Part shown: piece by piece, positions 22,509-30,391 of the stretch | Layout: each line of letters starts with the position of its first letter | Numbering within the stretch: position 1 is the stretch's first letter | Assembly: GCA_949358305.1 (NCBI GenBank) | Contig: OX442316.1 | Span: 14,756,001-14,820,000 of the forward strand | Direction of reading: 5' to 3' | DNA length: 64,000 nt | From: Strigamia acuminata | Lineage: Eukaryota; Arthropoda; Chilopoda; Geophilomorpha; Linotaeniidae | Translations under genes and position numbers: made by a program | Notes under the pieces: generated by a model | Databases searched by the model: none | Told to the model about the DNA's origin: nothing | Seen by the model: only the letters and a program-made list of their open reading frames with translations

Positions 22509-22610
22509 AGAAAAACACAAACAGTGGAAAGAAATTTAATTTAAAAAAAAGTTCGTTGCACTTACCCACAGGCCTATCCTCATTCCAGTCATCAAGGGAT
22601 TGGTCTGCTT
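2359..22610 (-). CDS. mmd: ADAM11/22/23-type (mind-meld-like) transmembrane protein, catalytically inactive; 27 coding segments plus one alternative TM exon
   Basis: The joined segments (listed separately) give prodomain, RTKR furin site, reprolysin fold, disintegrin, cysteine-rich, EGF-like, Pro/Thr stalk, TM and a cytoplasmic tail of about 455 residues. The zinc site is [13 protein letters not shown]: the three zinc-binding His are kept but the catalytic Glu is Met, and a CIMA Met-turn follows. It should therefore be a non-proteolytic cell-surface adhesion or receptor ADAM. Vertebrate ADAM11/22/23 are such proteins, and ADAM22 binds LGI ligands at synapses. Splice phases agree throughout; the 3,824 nt found, minus two leading partial bases, equal 1,274 codons including the stop. 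The mind-meld assignment rests on prodomain and tail features recalled from insect proteins, not on a search. The signal peptide exon lies upstream of 22610 and was not securely found. Confidence 0.88.
3642..3788 (-). CDS. mmd: ADAM-like gene, membrane-proximal cytoplasmic exon
   Basis: 147 nt, donor GTGTGT. It encodes [20 protein letters not shown], then [15 protein letters not shown]. Its first base completes the Arg codon from either TM exon. The acceptor (AAATGAAG) has a poor polypyrimidine tract but is the only one that keeps the frame. Confidence 0.88.
3929..4018. repeat. Near-perfect inverted repeat (hairpin) in an ADAM intron
   Basis: Two arms of about 40 bases (core ATCAAATTTAAACCCAAAGT and its complement) face each other with a loop of only a few bases. 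They lie in the intron between the TM exons and the first cytoplasmic exon. It could be a tiny palindromic MITE or a cruciform-forming element. No target duplication is clear. Confidence 0.85.
5245..5344 (-). CDS. mmd: ADAM-like gene, transmembrane exon B (downstream alternative)
   Basis: 100 nt, acceptor GTCCTGACAG, donor GTCAGT. It encodes DGGGTDTV, then [20 protein letters not shown] and ALCY. The membrane segment is plainly homologous to exon A's at about 455 bp distance. Both 106 and 100 nt leave remainder 1 on division by 3, so either gives the same frame, while including both (206) or neither shifts it. Mammalian ADAM23 is known to use alternative TM exons; here the arrangement is read directly. 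Confidence 0.9.
5800..5905 (-). CDS. mmd: ADAM-like gene, transmembrane exon A (upstream alternative)
   Basis: 106 nt, acceptor TGCTTGCAG, donor GTACAG. It encodes [10 protein letters not shown], then the membrane segment [20 protein letters not shown] and AVCY. It begins with 2 nt and ends with 2 nt of split codons, exactly as exon B does, so A and B can replace each other but cannot both be used in frame. Confidence 0.93.
6755..6977 (-). CDS. mmd: ADAM-like gene, EGF-like module and Pro/Thr-rich stalk
   Basis: 223 nt, acceptor ATTTTAG, donor GTAAGT. It encodes [19 protein letters not shown] (EGF-like), then a Pro/Thr-rich juxtamembrane stalk ([19 protein letters not shown]) likely to be O-glycosylated. 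It ends with one base of a codon, which fits both alternative TM exons. Confidence 0.95.
7043..7217 (-). CDS. mmd: ADAM-like gene, cysteine-rich/EGF junction exon
   Basis: 175 nt, acceptor TTCTAG, donor GTAAAT. It encodes [20 protein letters not shown], then [13 protein letters not shown] and [14 protein letters not shown]. 'V.DGT.C....C....C' is typical. The last cysteines begin the EGF-like module. Confidence 0.95.
7282..7401 (-). CDS. mmd: ADAM-like gene, cysteine-rich domain exon
   Basis: 120 nt, acceptor TGTTTTAG, donor GTGAGC. It encodes [20 protein letters not shown], then a stretch ending IGGQDFECK. 'CG.LQC' is a fixed element of ADAM cysteine-rich domains. Confidence 0.95.
7461..7569 (-). 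CDS. mmd: ADAM-like gene, cysteine-rich domain exon
   Basis: 109 nt, donor GTAAGG. It encodes [20 protein letters not shown], then [16 protein letters not shown], the ADAM cysteine-rich hypervariable-region pattern 'A...C(F/Y)...N..G...GNCG'. Confidence 0.95.
7632..7827 (-). CDS. mmd: ADAM-like gene, disintegrin loop and start of the cysteine-rich domain
   Basis: 196 nt, acceptor AAAGTAG, donor GTGAGT. It encodes [18 protein letters not shown] (disintegrin loop AQTECD in place of RGD), then [18 protein letters not shown] and QCKFIWGY of the cysteine-rich domain. Confidence 0.96.
7897..7992 (-). CDS. mmd: ADAM-like gene, disintegrin domain exon 2
   Basis: 96 nt, phase 0, acceptor CGTCTAG, donor GTACGC. 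It encodes [20 protein letters not shown] then [12 protein letters not shown], the cysteine pattern of the disintegrin core. Confidence 0.97.
8054..8125 (-). CDS. mmd: ADAM-like gene, disintegrin domain exon 1
   Basis: 72 nt, phase 0, acceptor GGTACAG, donor GTGAAT. It encodes [20 protein letters not shown] then GIME, the diagnostic 'CGNG.VE.GE.CDCG' of ADAM/SVMP disintegrin domains. Confidence 0.97.
8189..8297 (-). CDS. mmd: ADAM-like gene, end of metalloprotease-like domain
   Basis: 109 nt, acceptor CGTTGTAG, donor GTTACT. It encodes [20 protein letters not shown], then [15 protein letters not shown], matching 'FS.CS...Y..FL..G.G.CL.N.P' at the metalloprotease/disintegrin boundary. Confidence 0.95.
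8352..8403 (-). CDS. mmd: ADAM-like gene, Met-turn exon
   Basis: 52 nt, acceptor TATCTCCAG, donor GTACGT. It encodes [16 protein letters not shown] and two bases of Val. CIMA is the conserved Met-turn beneath the zinc site of adamalysins. Confidence 0.92.
8473..8569 (-). CDS. mmd: ADAM-like gene, active-site helix exon with HMIGH in place of HExxH
   Basis: 97 nt, acceptor TATTGCAG, donor GTAAAA. It encodes [20 protein letters not shown], then [12 protein letters not shown]. The reprolysin consensus is HExxHxxGxxH(D). All three His, the Gly and the Asp are kept, but the general-base Glu is Met (codon ATG). The fold and possibly zinc binding may persist; peptide hydrolysis should not. ADAM11/22/23 have lost the motif more completely. 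Confidence 0.95.
8649..8730 (-). CDS. mmd: ADAM-like gene, metalloprotease-like domain exon
   Basis: 82 nt, acceptor TTAAATAG, donor GTGAGG. It encodes [20 protein letters not shown] then RAVGVSE, the 'G.....G.A.....C....' loop before the active-site helix. Confidence 0.94.
8828..8994 (-). CDS. mmd: ADAM-like gene, metalloprotease-like domain exon
   Basis: 167 nt, acceptor TATTTAG, donor GTGAGT. It encodes [20 protein letters not shown], then a segment ending KDSAQLLT. This corresponds to 'Y..L...I.LVG.E.W' and 'D.AQLLTG' of reprolysins. Confidence 0.95.
9310..10196 (+). pseudogene. Frameshifted leucine-rich-repeat protein relic, antisense within an ADAM-gene intron
   Basis: A markedly GC-richer block between two minus-strand ADAM exons (10284 and 8994). 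On the plus strand it encodes LRR units in three frames. About 9330-9611 (frame 1) gives an N-terminal part ([20 protein letters not shown]). From 9624 (frame 3): [19 protein letters not shown]. From 9748 (frame 1): [20 protein letters not shown]. From about 9890 (frame 2): [19 protein letters not shown] and [15 protein letters not shown]. At least three frameshifts and an in-frame stop (about 9757) break it. The LxxLxLxxNxI pattern is clear. No introns or splice sites are visible inside, so it may be a retrocopy, although I see no poly-A tail or target duplication. The parent gene is unknown; extracellular LRR proteins (chaoptin/connectin/Toll-like) are the closest general class. Confidence 0.8.
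10284..10358 (-). CDS. mmd: ADAM-like gene, metalloprotease-like domain exon
   Basis: 75 nt, phase 0, acceptor TTCTCCAG, donor GTATTC. It encodes [20 protein letters not shown] then NIVDL, the helix that in ADAMs reads 'F......V..A..I.N.VD'. An intron of about 1.3 kb carrying the LRR pseudogene follows. Confidence 0.93.
10479..10544 (-). CDS. mmd: ADAM-like gene, start of the metalloprotease-like domain
   Basis: 66 nt, phase 0, donor GTAAGT. It encodes [20 protein letters not shown] then AV. 'KYVEL.L..D' is the first strand of the reprolysin fold in all ADAMs. Confidence 0.95.
10606..10670 (-). CDS. mmd: ADAM-like gene, prodomain C-terminal exon
   Basis: 65 nt, acceptor TTCTTTAG, donor GTAATT. 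It encodes [20 protein letters not shown] then R. The last Arg joins the next exon's TKR to give RTKR, a furin/proprotein-convertase site at the prodomain boundary. Confidence 0.88.
10732..10786 (-). CDS. mmd: ADAM-like gene, prodomain exon (HPHVIYEV)
   Basis: 55 nt, acceptor TTTAATAG, donor GTTAGT. It encodes [18 protein letters not shown] plus one base. The HPHVIYEV stretch matches the 'H.iY' block of ADAM prodomains, and the Cys lies where prodomains carry their late cysteine. Confidence 0.92.
10874..10937 (-). CDS. mmd: ADAM-like gene, prodomain exon ([14 protein letters not shown])
   Basis: 64 nt, acceptor TTCGTAG, donor GTGAGT. It encodes [20 protein letters not shown], the 'G.I......Y.IEP' block of ADAM prodomains, and completes a Ser codon from the previous exon. 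Confidence 0.95.
11014..11096 (-). CDS. mmd: ADAM-like gene, prodomain exon (EHCYYHG)
   Basis: 83 nt, acceptor TATTAAG, donor GTAAGA. It encodes [13 protein letters not shown] and [11 protein letters not shown], the highly conserved 'CYYxG...S...L.TC.G' block of ADAM prodomains. Confidence 0.95.
11277..11321 (-). CDS. mmd: ADAM-like gene, 15-codon exon, possible cassette
   Basis: 45 nt, phase 0 on both sides, acceptor TTTTCAG, donor GTAAGT, encoding [15 protein letters not shown]. The flanking exons can also be joined directly in frame, so inclusion may be alternative. Splice signals are good on both sides. Confidence 0.7.
13057..13126 (-). CDS. mmd: ADAM-like gene, prodomain exon ([14 protein letters not shown])
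   Basis: 70 nt, acceptor TTAATAG, donor GTGAGT. It encodes [19 protein letters not shown] then ITSQ, completing the Thr codon left by the upstream exon. This replaces the 'LN.LL....' stretch of vertebrate ADAM22/23 prodomains. It ends in phase 0. Confidence 0.9.
14067..14146 (-). CDS. mmd: ADAM-like gene, prodomain exon ([10 protein letters not shown])
   Basis: 80 nt, acceptor TATTACAG, donor GTAAGT. It encodes [19 protein letters not shown] then RLDLELN, matching the ADAM prodomain block 'F.I.AF...F.LDL.LN'. It ends with two bases of a Thr codon. Confidence 0.9.
14688..14729 (-). CDS. mmd: ADAM-like gene, short prodomain exon
   Basis: 42 nt, phase 0 at both ends, acceptor TGTTGCAG and donor GTACTG. 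It encodes [14 protein letters not shown]. Because it is a multiple of three it could be skipped without breaking the frame. Identification depends on phase and splice sites more than on sequence. Confidence 0.6.
15003..15232. repeat. MITE-like repeat with CCATATGG...CCTATGG ends, interrupted by a second MITE
   Basis: The left end reads CCATATGGTCCAAAAATACT and the right end, reverse complemented, CCATAGGGTTCAAAAATATA. Related ends occur at 21818, 44367, 49815 and about 61390, so this is a dispersed family. A different inverted-repeat element (15054-15204) is inserted in its middle. Confidence 0.6.
15054..15204. mobile_element. MITE with TAGAGAGTTTGC terminal inverted repeats, copy 1
   Basis: About 151 bp bounded by TAGAGAGTTTGCAGACATG and, reverse complemented, TAGAGAGTTTGCGGACATGT. 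The interior has no ORF. A larger relative with the same ends is at 47163-47656. Superfamily not assigned; TA is present at both ends. Confidence 0.7.
15264..15420. repeat. Short direct and inverted repeats around TAGGGTGTACTATA
   Basis: Three direct copies of a unit of about 25 bp (CCTATGTGGTACCCTATAGT) follow an inverted pair built on CCTATAGGGTGTACTATA and its complement. The array lies in an ADAM-gene intron. It has no coding potential. Confidence 0.75.
16241..16395 (-). CDS. mmd: ADAM-like gene, prodomain exon
   Basis: 155 nt (2 nt split codon plus 51 codons), acceptor TTTTAG, donor GTAAGA. It encodes [16 protein letters not shown] and later [17 protein letters not shown], the YEI-(V/I)-(H/Y)P motif that begins most ADAM prodomains. 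It is separated from the previous exon by an intron of about 6.2 kb filled with repeats. Confidence 0.88.
18937..19122 (+). CDS. Possible small cysteine-rich peptide ORF (61 aa)
   Basis: An ATG-initiated 61-codon ORF with a short hydrophobic start ([13 protein letters not shown]) and nine Cys in total, including two CC pairs ([29 protein letters not shown]). The stop TAA overlaps an AATAAA-like signal (CCAATAAAAC). A secreted disulfide-rich peptide is one reading. It sits antisense in a repeat-rich intron, is short, and has no visible family, so chance is a real alternative. Confidence 0.2.
   Translation: MLAKLLTLSVAHCTLQQCCRDKEGAKCRREFVSGCCEENGTWKNACGSECQIARFKPHLFQ
19579..20555 (-). mobile_element. 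Degenerate Tc1-like (IS630/Tc1/mariner) transposase relic
   Basis: Read on the minus strand, broken pieces of a Tc1 transposase appear in order. The HTH region is [20 protein letters not shown] and [11 protein letters not shown] middle piece is [20 protein letters not shown] plus [14 protein letters not shown], and near 19900 there is [20 protein letters not shown]. Family members read 'SPDLNPIENLW' there, so the catalytic Asp is Asn. Stops and frameshifts interrupt it. A terminal-repeat-like sequence (CAGACCATGACAAAATGATA) marks the left side. The other end is replaced by a hAT-type terminus at 20556. The element is inactive. Confidence 0.85.
20556..20640 (+). mobile_element. hAT-type element terminus (CAGGGGTTCCCAAACTTTTT)
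   Basis: CAGGGGTTCCCAAACTTTTT followed by AGCATCGCAACCC matches the terminus of the complete non-autonomous element at 48226-48914. It abuts the Tc1 relic, so one inserted into or recombined with the other. I could not place the other end. Confidence 0.6.
21878..21960 (+). repeat. Fragment of the TIR family found at 52084-52977
   Basis: GATACAACGTTGTCCTAATT ... GCCGTATCACTGGTGTAGTG matches the left terminal region of the element at 52084, with a few changes and a short deletion. It is a solitary arm. A second fragment (ACATGGTTCAAAAATATATT, 21819) belongs to the CCATATGG family. Confidence 0.6.
22566..22610 (-). CDS. mmd: ADAM-like gene, first exon found (N-terminal prodomain)
   Basis: 45 nt between a TTTCCAG acceptor and a GTAAGT donor, encoding [14 protein letters not shown] plus split codons (2 nt at the start, 1 nt at the end). 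The last G joins GA of the next exon to make Gly. A poly-A run of about 32 bases (22472-22503) sits just 3' of the donor in the plus-strand numbering. The preceding exon must end with one base of a codon. The very good phase and splice-site fit is the main support. Confidence 0.7.
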
Positions 22611-25600
22611 CTGGAAATAGTAAATAAGAGAAATTGAACACTATTCCTTCGACAACAATAGCAGCAAAGCCGAAATCAGTTTCGAGTTTCCATCATTCAT
22701 CTCGTTATGAGACAATCAAATCGATCTGATGCGAATTCAGTACAAAATTACTCAAGATATAAAAATAAAAAGTCGAAAAAGTGCCAAAAGGAAACGAGGG
22801 GACAAAAAAGAGTGGAAACGCAGTTGAGAAGGAGATTGAGGTGGCGAAGAAAAAGAGGCAAGTAAATGGTAACCAAGGACAAGCGCTATTGATCCTACGG
22901 CTCACAAGAAATTAAATTAGTCTATTCTTGCTTGTTTATCCTCTCACCATTTTTAAAACCGTTCCAAAAGTCGACACTGGCCTTTGAAAACAACTCACAA
23001 GTATCATCAGTTTGTTTCCTTTGAATTTACTCTTGTTAATGCATTCTTTTCTTCTTTATTCCAACTCTTCGCGCACTTATAGTGACAAATATTACACTGG
23101 CTGCATTCAAAAAGCCTTCTTTGTGTGTTTTAGGTGTTTGTGTTTTCGTTTTACGGCCTTAAAACGTCCCAAAACAATACGTTGCATGTTTTGACCACTC
23201 CGAAGGCAGCCATTTTGTTACACGCTTAACCAGATTTCCCAGAAACTTACTTAAGGGCGGATAGATGCGCCCAAACGTCTGTAGCGCCCTTTGATTTTCT
23301 TTCTTTCGTCGAAGCGAGTTTCGTCTGCAGCTTGAAGAGTGCAGATCGACAAAAACATCAGTGCTGAACTAACCACTTCCGAGGCTCCAAGCAGAAATGT
23401 GCATGAGACACCTTCTACACCTTTTCCAAAAAAATCAACTTGCAAAATAGGACACTTAAAGGGACAGTCTGCATCTTTTCTATTCAACATTTAAAATGCA
23501 CATCAGTTATTACAAATTACATTTATCAGAAGTTTTTACATTTAAAAGTAATTTATTTTTAAAGAACTCTTTTTTTTTTTTAAATCAAAATTGTACCAGA
23601 CATTTTGTGAACAGTTTGGGTCTTTCCTGGGGGTGTAGTCTAAGAAAAAGAACAGCAATAACTAACAAGACAATTTGCATGTGCTCTTCTATTTAACTGT
23701 TCTATTTTGTAATATTTCTCCCACCTGAGTACACTGCTTTATTCTCATTGGGCGCCTGATGCACATTCCAGCCACATGACTGTCATGTCAGCCTCCATAA
23801 AAATTGGTTTTAGTACAACATTTAAATATGTGTACATAATTAAATTTTTTTTTATTCGTACTGATTAGAAAGAAAATATATACGGTATATATATATATAT
23901 ATATATATATAGATATAATTTGTATACAAAAAATGAGCCGAACTGTCCCTTTTTTCTACAGTATACTGTATACTATACTTAGCTTAATAGTAAGTCCAGC
24001 ACTGATAAACACTTGCGCAGAAATCAAACATGGCGCAGACACAAATCGCCGTTTTATCCCAGAAAAATGGCGACATACGGTATGCATTTATTTCTGATTT
24101 TCGCAAAATATGCATTTATAGCCAATTTCGACTTTTTATTGAATAAAAATAATTCCTATGCATTTAAGCATTTATCCGGGCCTTATTCATGTGTCAAACA
24201 CATTCTCAAAAATACACTCTGAGCACGTTCTCCCCTTTACTTACAGTTACCGTTAAGCACTTCCTCCGTTTTCTGATTCCCACTATTCTCCTTGTTTCCT
24301 TTCTTATAGAATGGCCACCTTCATTCGCCTCGTATCATTTATGTATATCCGATACATCTTCCATCCTAGCTGTTGCATGGCTCCTGTACTCTCCCAAAAA
24401 CCCATACTAAAGAGGAAGCTTCCCCACATGACGTCACTCTAAAACACAATTGCAGCACTAAATTGTAGAGGAAAATAAATAAAATCGAACATAATTCTCG
24501 TGCACATTCTAACCAGATGCATCCAACAGTTGCAACCAAAACTATGCAAATATGCAGCAGCTGCAGCAGCTGCAGCAGCACGACCCAATGAAGCACGAGC
24601 AACATGCACGCACTTTAGGGTTTTCAACCATCTGGAGCATTCTCATCAAACAAAACTCGCCACATTGTGTTCAAGCCCGTCCTGTATCGCCTAATTGCCA
24701 CTAATTTTTAATTCCATTACTCGAAAATAAAATAATTATAAAAAAAAACCAATAGTTAACCCTAAACGGTGAAATAATTGACACGGGCTGCACCACGCGA
24801 TGCGAAAGGTGTGAAAAGGCGTCGAGAACGCAACCACAATCGATGCGTTACACTAATTTCCACTTCCAATTTATTTAAAAAGGCAAATGAATTTCAGAGA
24901 TTTAATTTATTGCGTAGTGTTCGACTGAACCAATTCACGCAGCGCGCAGGTAACGAAGTAGCAGCAAATCCAATGCTCTCTTTCTCTCTCTCTCTCTCGA
25001 TCAATCTATCTCGTATCTCCTTTTGGTTTGCTCCACCCGGCCTCTGTGGCTTGTCCACGTGACACTAACAAAAGCTCGGTGCCTTGAGGTAGTGGTTTTC
25101 AGTTTCGATTTGCTCGCTTCTGTGTTGCTCTTTTTTTATTATCCACCTGGCGTTTTTCTTTTTGTTTCCTGTTCGGTCATCGAATATGTTGCACTGGAGG
25201 GTCTATTTGGAATTGGGATAAAGTTTTAGACTGTCTGTACTTGAAAAGTGTTGTTTCAACCGTTTTAATCGCGTCATGTCAGCAAACGTGACGTCAACAC
25301 TACTTGTTTAAGTTGATGCTTTTATCCGTTGTTGTTTATCGATCCAACAGCGCATAGTTCGAGTGTTGCCTTCACAGTGCCTAGCTGACGTCATTCGTTC
25401 TATGTTAACAATGGGTAACAACCACATGGGATGTTTTGTTCGGCTTTTAAACGCTTAAAATGCAGACTTTTCGTTTTGACGTTGAACTACTTCCTGACGG
25501 ACAGTCCTTTTTGGCGGAAATGTAAACCAGCGCCAGCAACGGAAATAGCGACTGTTGCAAACTCATCAAGAGATGGCGCTTAAACAACAATGTATCAACA

Positions 25601-25715
25601 ACATAACCCAATATGCACAGATTCATTTCTTACTTCTCTCACCACAGACCAATACTGATAGCAAACGCACAAACAAACGACAACGACAACTCCTAGCGCC
25701 ACTCCTGCGGAGATG

Positions 25716-26142
25716 TATACTCTTTCCACACTCAAGAAGAGCTCTGGAATCTTGGCTCCCATTGGCCTAATCTGATTACTCAGAACTGTAGTTGAACTTC
25801 TGTTACGAGGAAAAGTAGTTCCCTATGATTTTTAGTCTTTTTCAGTATAATAATGATTGAAATGATGTACATTTAATGTTACTCTAGAAGAAAAAGTAAT
25901 TTCCATTTTAAAAATAAAGTTTTACGTTCTTTTTATTTTAAAATGCATGTCTGTTAAGTTGATCGCTTGCTCTGTCAGGACAGAAAATCTATTGCAATGT
26001 CTGTACTTCTATTTATATCTGTATATCTGTATAATGCAATTCTGGTGTTTTGGGTCTTTTTTATGTATCACTACACAAGTGAAATGGCTCGGCCAATGAG
26101 AGCCAAGATTCCAGGGCTCCTCTTGAGTGTGGAAAGAGTATA
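25716..26142. mobile_element. MITE-like element with long inverted arms
   Basis: The left arm (TATACTCTTTCCACACTCAA ... TCTTGGCTCCCATTGGCC) and right arm (26091-26142) are inverted copies of about 52 bp with a handful of mismatches. The interior of about 320 bp is AT-rich with no ORF. Family not assigned. Confidence 0.7.
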
Positions 26143-27649
26143 GTTCTACGTTGCGGCATAGTAACCACTATGTCCCACTGTAATTTTTTTTTAAAAACTT
26201 ATTAAACCAAACAAAACATTTTTATAGGTTAATTAAGATCTAAACAACAATTTTTAATAAAGAAAACAAATCTTCTTGTGTGACCTTTAACGAATTCACT
26301 TTTAATTACACTTTTGAACCCGATACTAACAAGTCTAAACCCTAAACTTCAAAGAAATAAATGCTCAAAGCCTTTAATGTAAACAAATCTCTGCTAACCA
26401 GATGTAAATTAAAAATAAAAAAAAGAAAAGAAAAGAGAGCAATTTTTAAAAGCTCATTAAAAATGTTTACATTAAACAACTCCTTTGCAATTTACTTAAT
26501 TTTCTTTTCTAAATTCGAAAAATATATTCATTTGCTCACCCCAACCAACACCAACAACATCCTGCACAACAACTAATGAATTTTCTTATCTTTGGCAAAA
26601 TACATTCCCATAGCCCCACACTCACAGACCCAGTAAGAAACTGCATCTTGAGGGATGAAAAAAGAAGAAAAAAAAATCAGAATTATGGGTTCAAGACGCC
26701 AGTGATGCAAATGCACGTGACAAAAGATGCAAAGTGAGTAATAAACCTGATGGTATTGCAACAGGATTCCCTATAGAAATGCACATTTATGCTGCACATG
26801 CACGCACACACTCGCCATAATAATCAAGCAGCGTGTCTTATTTAAAACTAAATGCATGACCAAATAAACTACCGTACGTGGAACTCGCCCAGACATTTCT
26901 TACGCGAGTCTGGAAATTCATTTGATTCATCAGTTAAATCAAATTCGAAGCGGGGAAGTAAAAAATGGCAGCTGAAAACACGCACTTAATACAGTTGCGG
27001 TTACAAGTTGTTTCGCATGCAACATGCAGTTACCCGCACGAAATCGGTCGTGTAAATTCCCAGTCGTGTAAGTTGTTTGCACGACTCATTCATCGTGCAA
27101 ATTCCCGTGCAAATTACATGTTTACACGCGTGTAAATGACTTTTCAAACCCGGCTATTGTCAAGTGACTTCATTTTCAAACTGGCCGTGCCCTCGCTGCA
27201 CCCGTAACCATTTTAATTGAACAACAAATCAAAAAAATCCACAAAAATAAATAAATAAACTATCGGGCTTATAAACAAAAAAATTCAATAAAATTCCCAG
27301 CGTTCCTTGGTGGGCAATGTGTGTTATAACTGTGCACAATATTTCACTTGTACTGATTACTTGTGCAACGACTCTTTTCACCAAATCGATCGCATCGCAG
27401 TGAGTCATGAAAAGGCGCCCATTTCCTCATGATCCGGCAATCTTAAGCTGCAACACGAGGTCAAAAATCTGCGCACTTCTGTCACGACTCTATGATGAGA
27501 AAACCGTCGCCATTCACCTCTCACAACCCAAAAACGAAAAACAAAAACCTAGAACAAAAACCCGCGCTCTACTGACAGGACCTATAGAATTCCCCGCGCA
27601 CGAAGAGAATTAAAATAGATTTTCAATCTCAAAAAGTCGATTTTTCCCC

Positions 27650-27840
27650 GTATAATGTTCATTTTGCACCTTAAAATGTATTTTTGCACCTTAAAATGCA
27701 TTTTTGGACTGAAAAAAATGCATTTTTGGACTGAAAAAATGCTGTTTTGGATTTTAAAAAGCATTTTTGGATTTAAAAAATGCATTTTTTGACTTGAGAA
27801 ATGCATTTTTGGACCTGAAACATGCATTTGTGCACTTTCC
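27650..27840. repeat. Degenerate tandem repeat of an AATGCATTTTTGGACTGAA unit
   Basis: Roughly seven or eight degenerate copies of a unit of about 25 bp centred on ATGCATTTTTGGACTGAAAA. An open minus-strand reading frame across it (27582-27869) is a product of the repeat and not a gene. Confidence 0.8.
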
Positions 27841-29026
27841 AGCCGCATTGTAAAAGATACCGTGTTCAATCAGCATCCGGCGCTCAATCAGAGCATTTAC
27901 GCTATACATACAAAAAGTCATCCGCCATCTTTAACTCGAACAAAGATGGAGAAAAATTTTGGCACCGGTCGTGTGAAAACAAGTCGTCCAAGTCCAACCA
28001 CTCTTGACTGACCACCGCATTTCGTCGTTTATCCCCACAAATAAAAGGTTCATGTCAACTGCACAATGGTCATTGGTCAGATCAGTTTGAAAAGTGGCTT
28101 TTTTTCTCTCTCTCTCTCTCTCTCTCTCCCTACACGTTACTATGGAAATGAGGGTCGATGGTGCGTCTCCATCAGCAGCATCCACTATACACTTTTGATG
28201 CCATCGCAAATTCCAATAGTCTTGCAGCGCACAAGATAAGTTCTTCGCGCCGATCGATTTTAGTGAGGATGCGCACAAGTGAATGGATTGCAAGTAATAA
28301 ATCTTCATTGGGAAAACACTCGTTCGTCTCTTACTTTGTGCTAACATCAAACCAGTTGAGATAGCAATAAACATCTCAACACACTTGCAATCTGTCGTTG
28401 CTCAATAACAAGTATCATATCTTTCACACTTGAAATAAATTACAAAGCCCAAGCCGGCCTAGTAGTTGTGGAACCAACAGATAAGAACCTTAATCCATTC
28501 CGAGCTATTCTTAAGTACTAATAGATAAGACACGAGTCAAGAAGCACTAAGTCTCCCAAGTACCTACTCACAATTCCCTTATTTTGTACATACTGTATAC
28601 TGTACAAGACATTTTGTCAGAATGATATTCTGCCCGCTGTGTGACGAGAGATTTTCTCGTCCGGTAAGACAAGTAAGACATTAGTTTCTCAAATATTCAT
28701 CATCCCCAGACATATAGATCCAACTGACGTGGCAATTTATTTATTTGCTTCACTCAGCGGCCCGAGCAGCACTGGTTTGCTGCCCTGCCACCCTCCACCA
28801 TTGGCTTCGCTTAAACATGGGCACGTCCTAGAAGCGTCCAGGGAAACCATTTTCTTGAGGCCTCAAGTTTCAAACCATTAAGTACACTAAAAACAACGAA
28901 CCTGGAACACAGTTAGGGGCAAACCGTACCTTGAATCGGACAAGGACAGCAATGCTACTTGACTTTTGTGTTCTAATGCGAATAGGCGATCAGCACGATG
29001 CGTTGTTCCTATCAGCTGCAGATCCA

Positions 29027-29345
29027 TTAAGCTAGGTTCACACTTGTGTTCACACTAGACGCAACGCAAGAAAACTGACCAACGCAAGCTGCTTGCGTCC
29101 AATTCTTGACGTTGATGCCAATTCCTGCTTCAACTCCAAGTTGAAGTAAGCGACGCAACGCAAGGAAAGGTCTAGCGGCCAACCAATCACGATCGACTCC
29201 AACTCTCATCGATTCACGTCTGGTTGGCAAGACTTTACCACATGCAAACAGGCCGTCATTTTCGGATTCTGTAACTAGTTCTAGAACTAGATCCAATTAC
29301 AGGTTACACTGAAACCATCTGATTGGCCAGACGAAACATCAATTG
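29027..29345. mobile_element. Truncated MITE, same family as 54265-54708
   Basis: It starts TTAA then GCTAGGTTCACACTTGTGTT, followed by CACTAGACGCAACGCAAGAA and about 300 bp clearly collinear with the element at 54265 (including TTGGCCAGACG near the end). The right terminal repeat is missing or too decayed to see. Confidence 0.8.
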
Positions 29346-30391
29346 TTTAATCATCAGTGAGTGTGCCCTTTGTGCAACCTTGTGCTAATACGCTCTTATA
29401 GAAACATGATGGCAATTGGCAAACATTGACACTTGTCACATGCATTTGGAATTAAAAAGTAAAAACTAGCTTCTCACATTATTGTGATTAAGTCTTTTTC
29501 TAAGCTCAGCACTAGCAGTGCAGCACAATATGTGAAGAAATCATTAATTAAAAAAAAAGAAAGACATCACTGACATCAAATAATTGTTTGACTCTCAGCG
29601 CTAAGACAAACCACCAATCACGGTCACTACAGTAAAAAAGAAAAAAGAAGTCACAACCATCTAACTTTTTTCCAGTCACTTCACAAACCTCGTGATTCAC
29701 CAAAGGAAAAATAAAAAGATAAAAACAAAAAAGACCTAAGGAAAAAATGTTGATGATAGCAGTAAGTTAAACGCTGTTTTATCGCCGTGTCAAAAATACG
29801 GTCCGGAGACTGAAGAGAGAAATTAAGAACGAGTTACTAGATCTATGAAATGACAACATTGTCCAAATGGGCAAATGTCAGTCAACATCAAGAATCAAGA
29901 TCATAGATAATTCGCCGCAGAAATAATTCAATTTACCAACAACCATATCGAGTTTCTTCCGTAGGGAGAATGCCTTATTTACTCTCTTTCGGACAACAAA
30001 AAGTCAATGTACCGATTTCCAAAGCCTATACAGCACTCTCTTTAATCACGTAAAACAAGACATAAAGTATTAATTAAAACAAATTAAGATTCTTTTAGAC
30101 TTATAAACTCTGTGTTTAGAAAGTCTAATGAAACGGCTCTGTCCGTCTGTCCGCATCAATTCCTCAACAACGAAAGCAGCTAGAGCCAAACGGGCAACTG
30201 CAATAAACTCAGCATACCTTTAATAGGTTCCTAAGGTATTTTCGTATTTCTCCGACCTCCGGTTTAATAAAAAAACTGGTTTTATTACATTTTTAGCCTT
30301 CTATTACATACCACGCATTTGAGACTTAGGCGTCTATATCGCGCTTTTGCAACTTCGGCATCTACATCGCGAATGTGTTTTTCTTTGCTAC

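Larger units (their letters stand above)
16396..22565. other. Large intron of the ADAM-like gene, repeat-filled
   Basis: About 6.2 kb between the first two exons found. Besides the Tc1 and hAT pieces listed separately it holds a (TA)n run near 17998-18018, a (TTC)n tract near 18826-18855, and scattered A/T homopolymers. A minus-strand ORF at 16591-16806 was tested as an exon and rejected because its frame does not join. No RNA gene was seen. Confidence 0.6.

Noticed and set aside
27582..27869. 95-aa minus-strand ORF
   Set aside because: It is the translation of a degenerate tandem repeat; no protein-like sequence beyond the repeat.
29027..29296. 89-aa minus-strand ORF resembling another at 54333-54539
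   Set aside because: The similarity exists because both lie in copies of the same MITE; neither is conserved as a reading frame.
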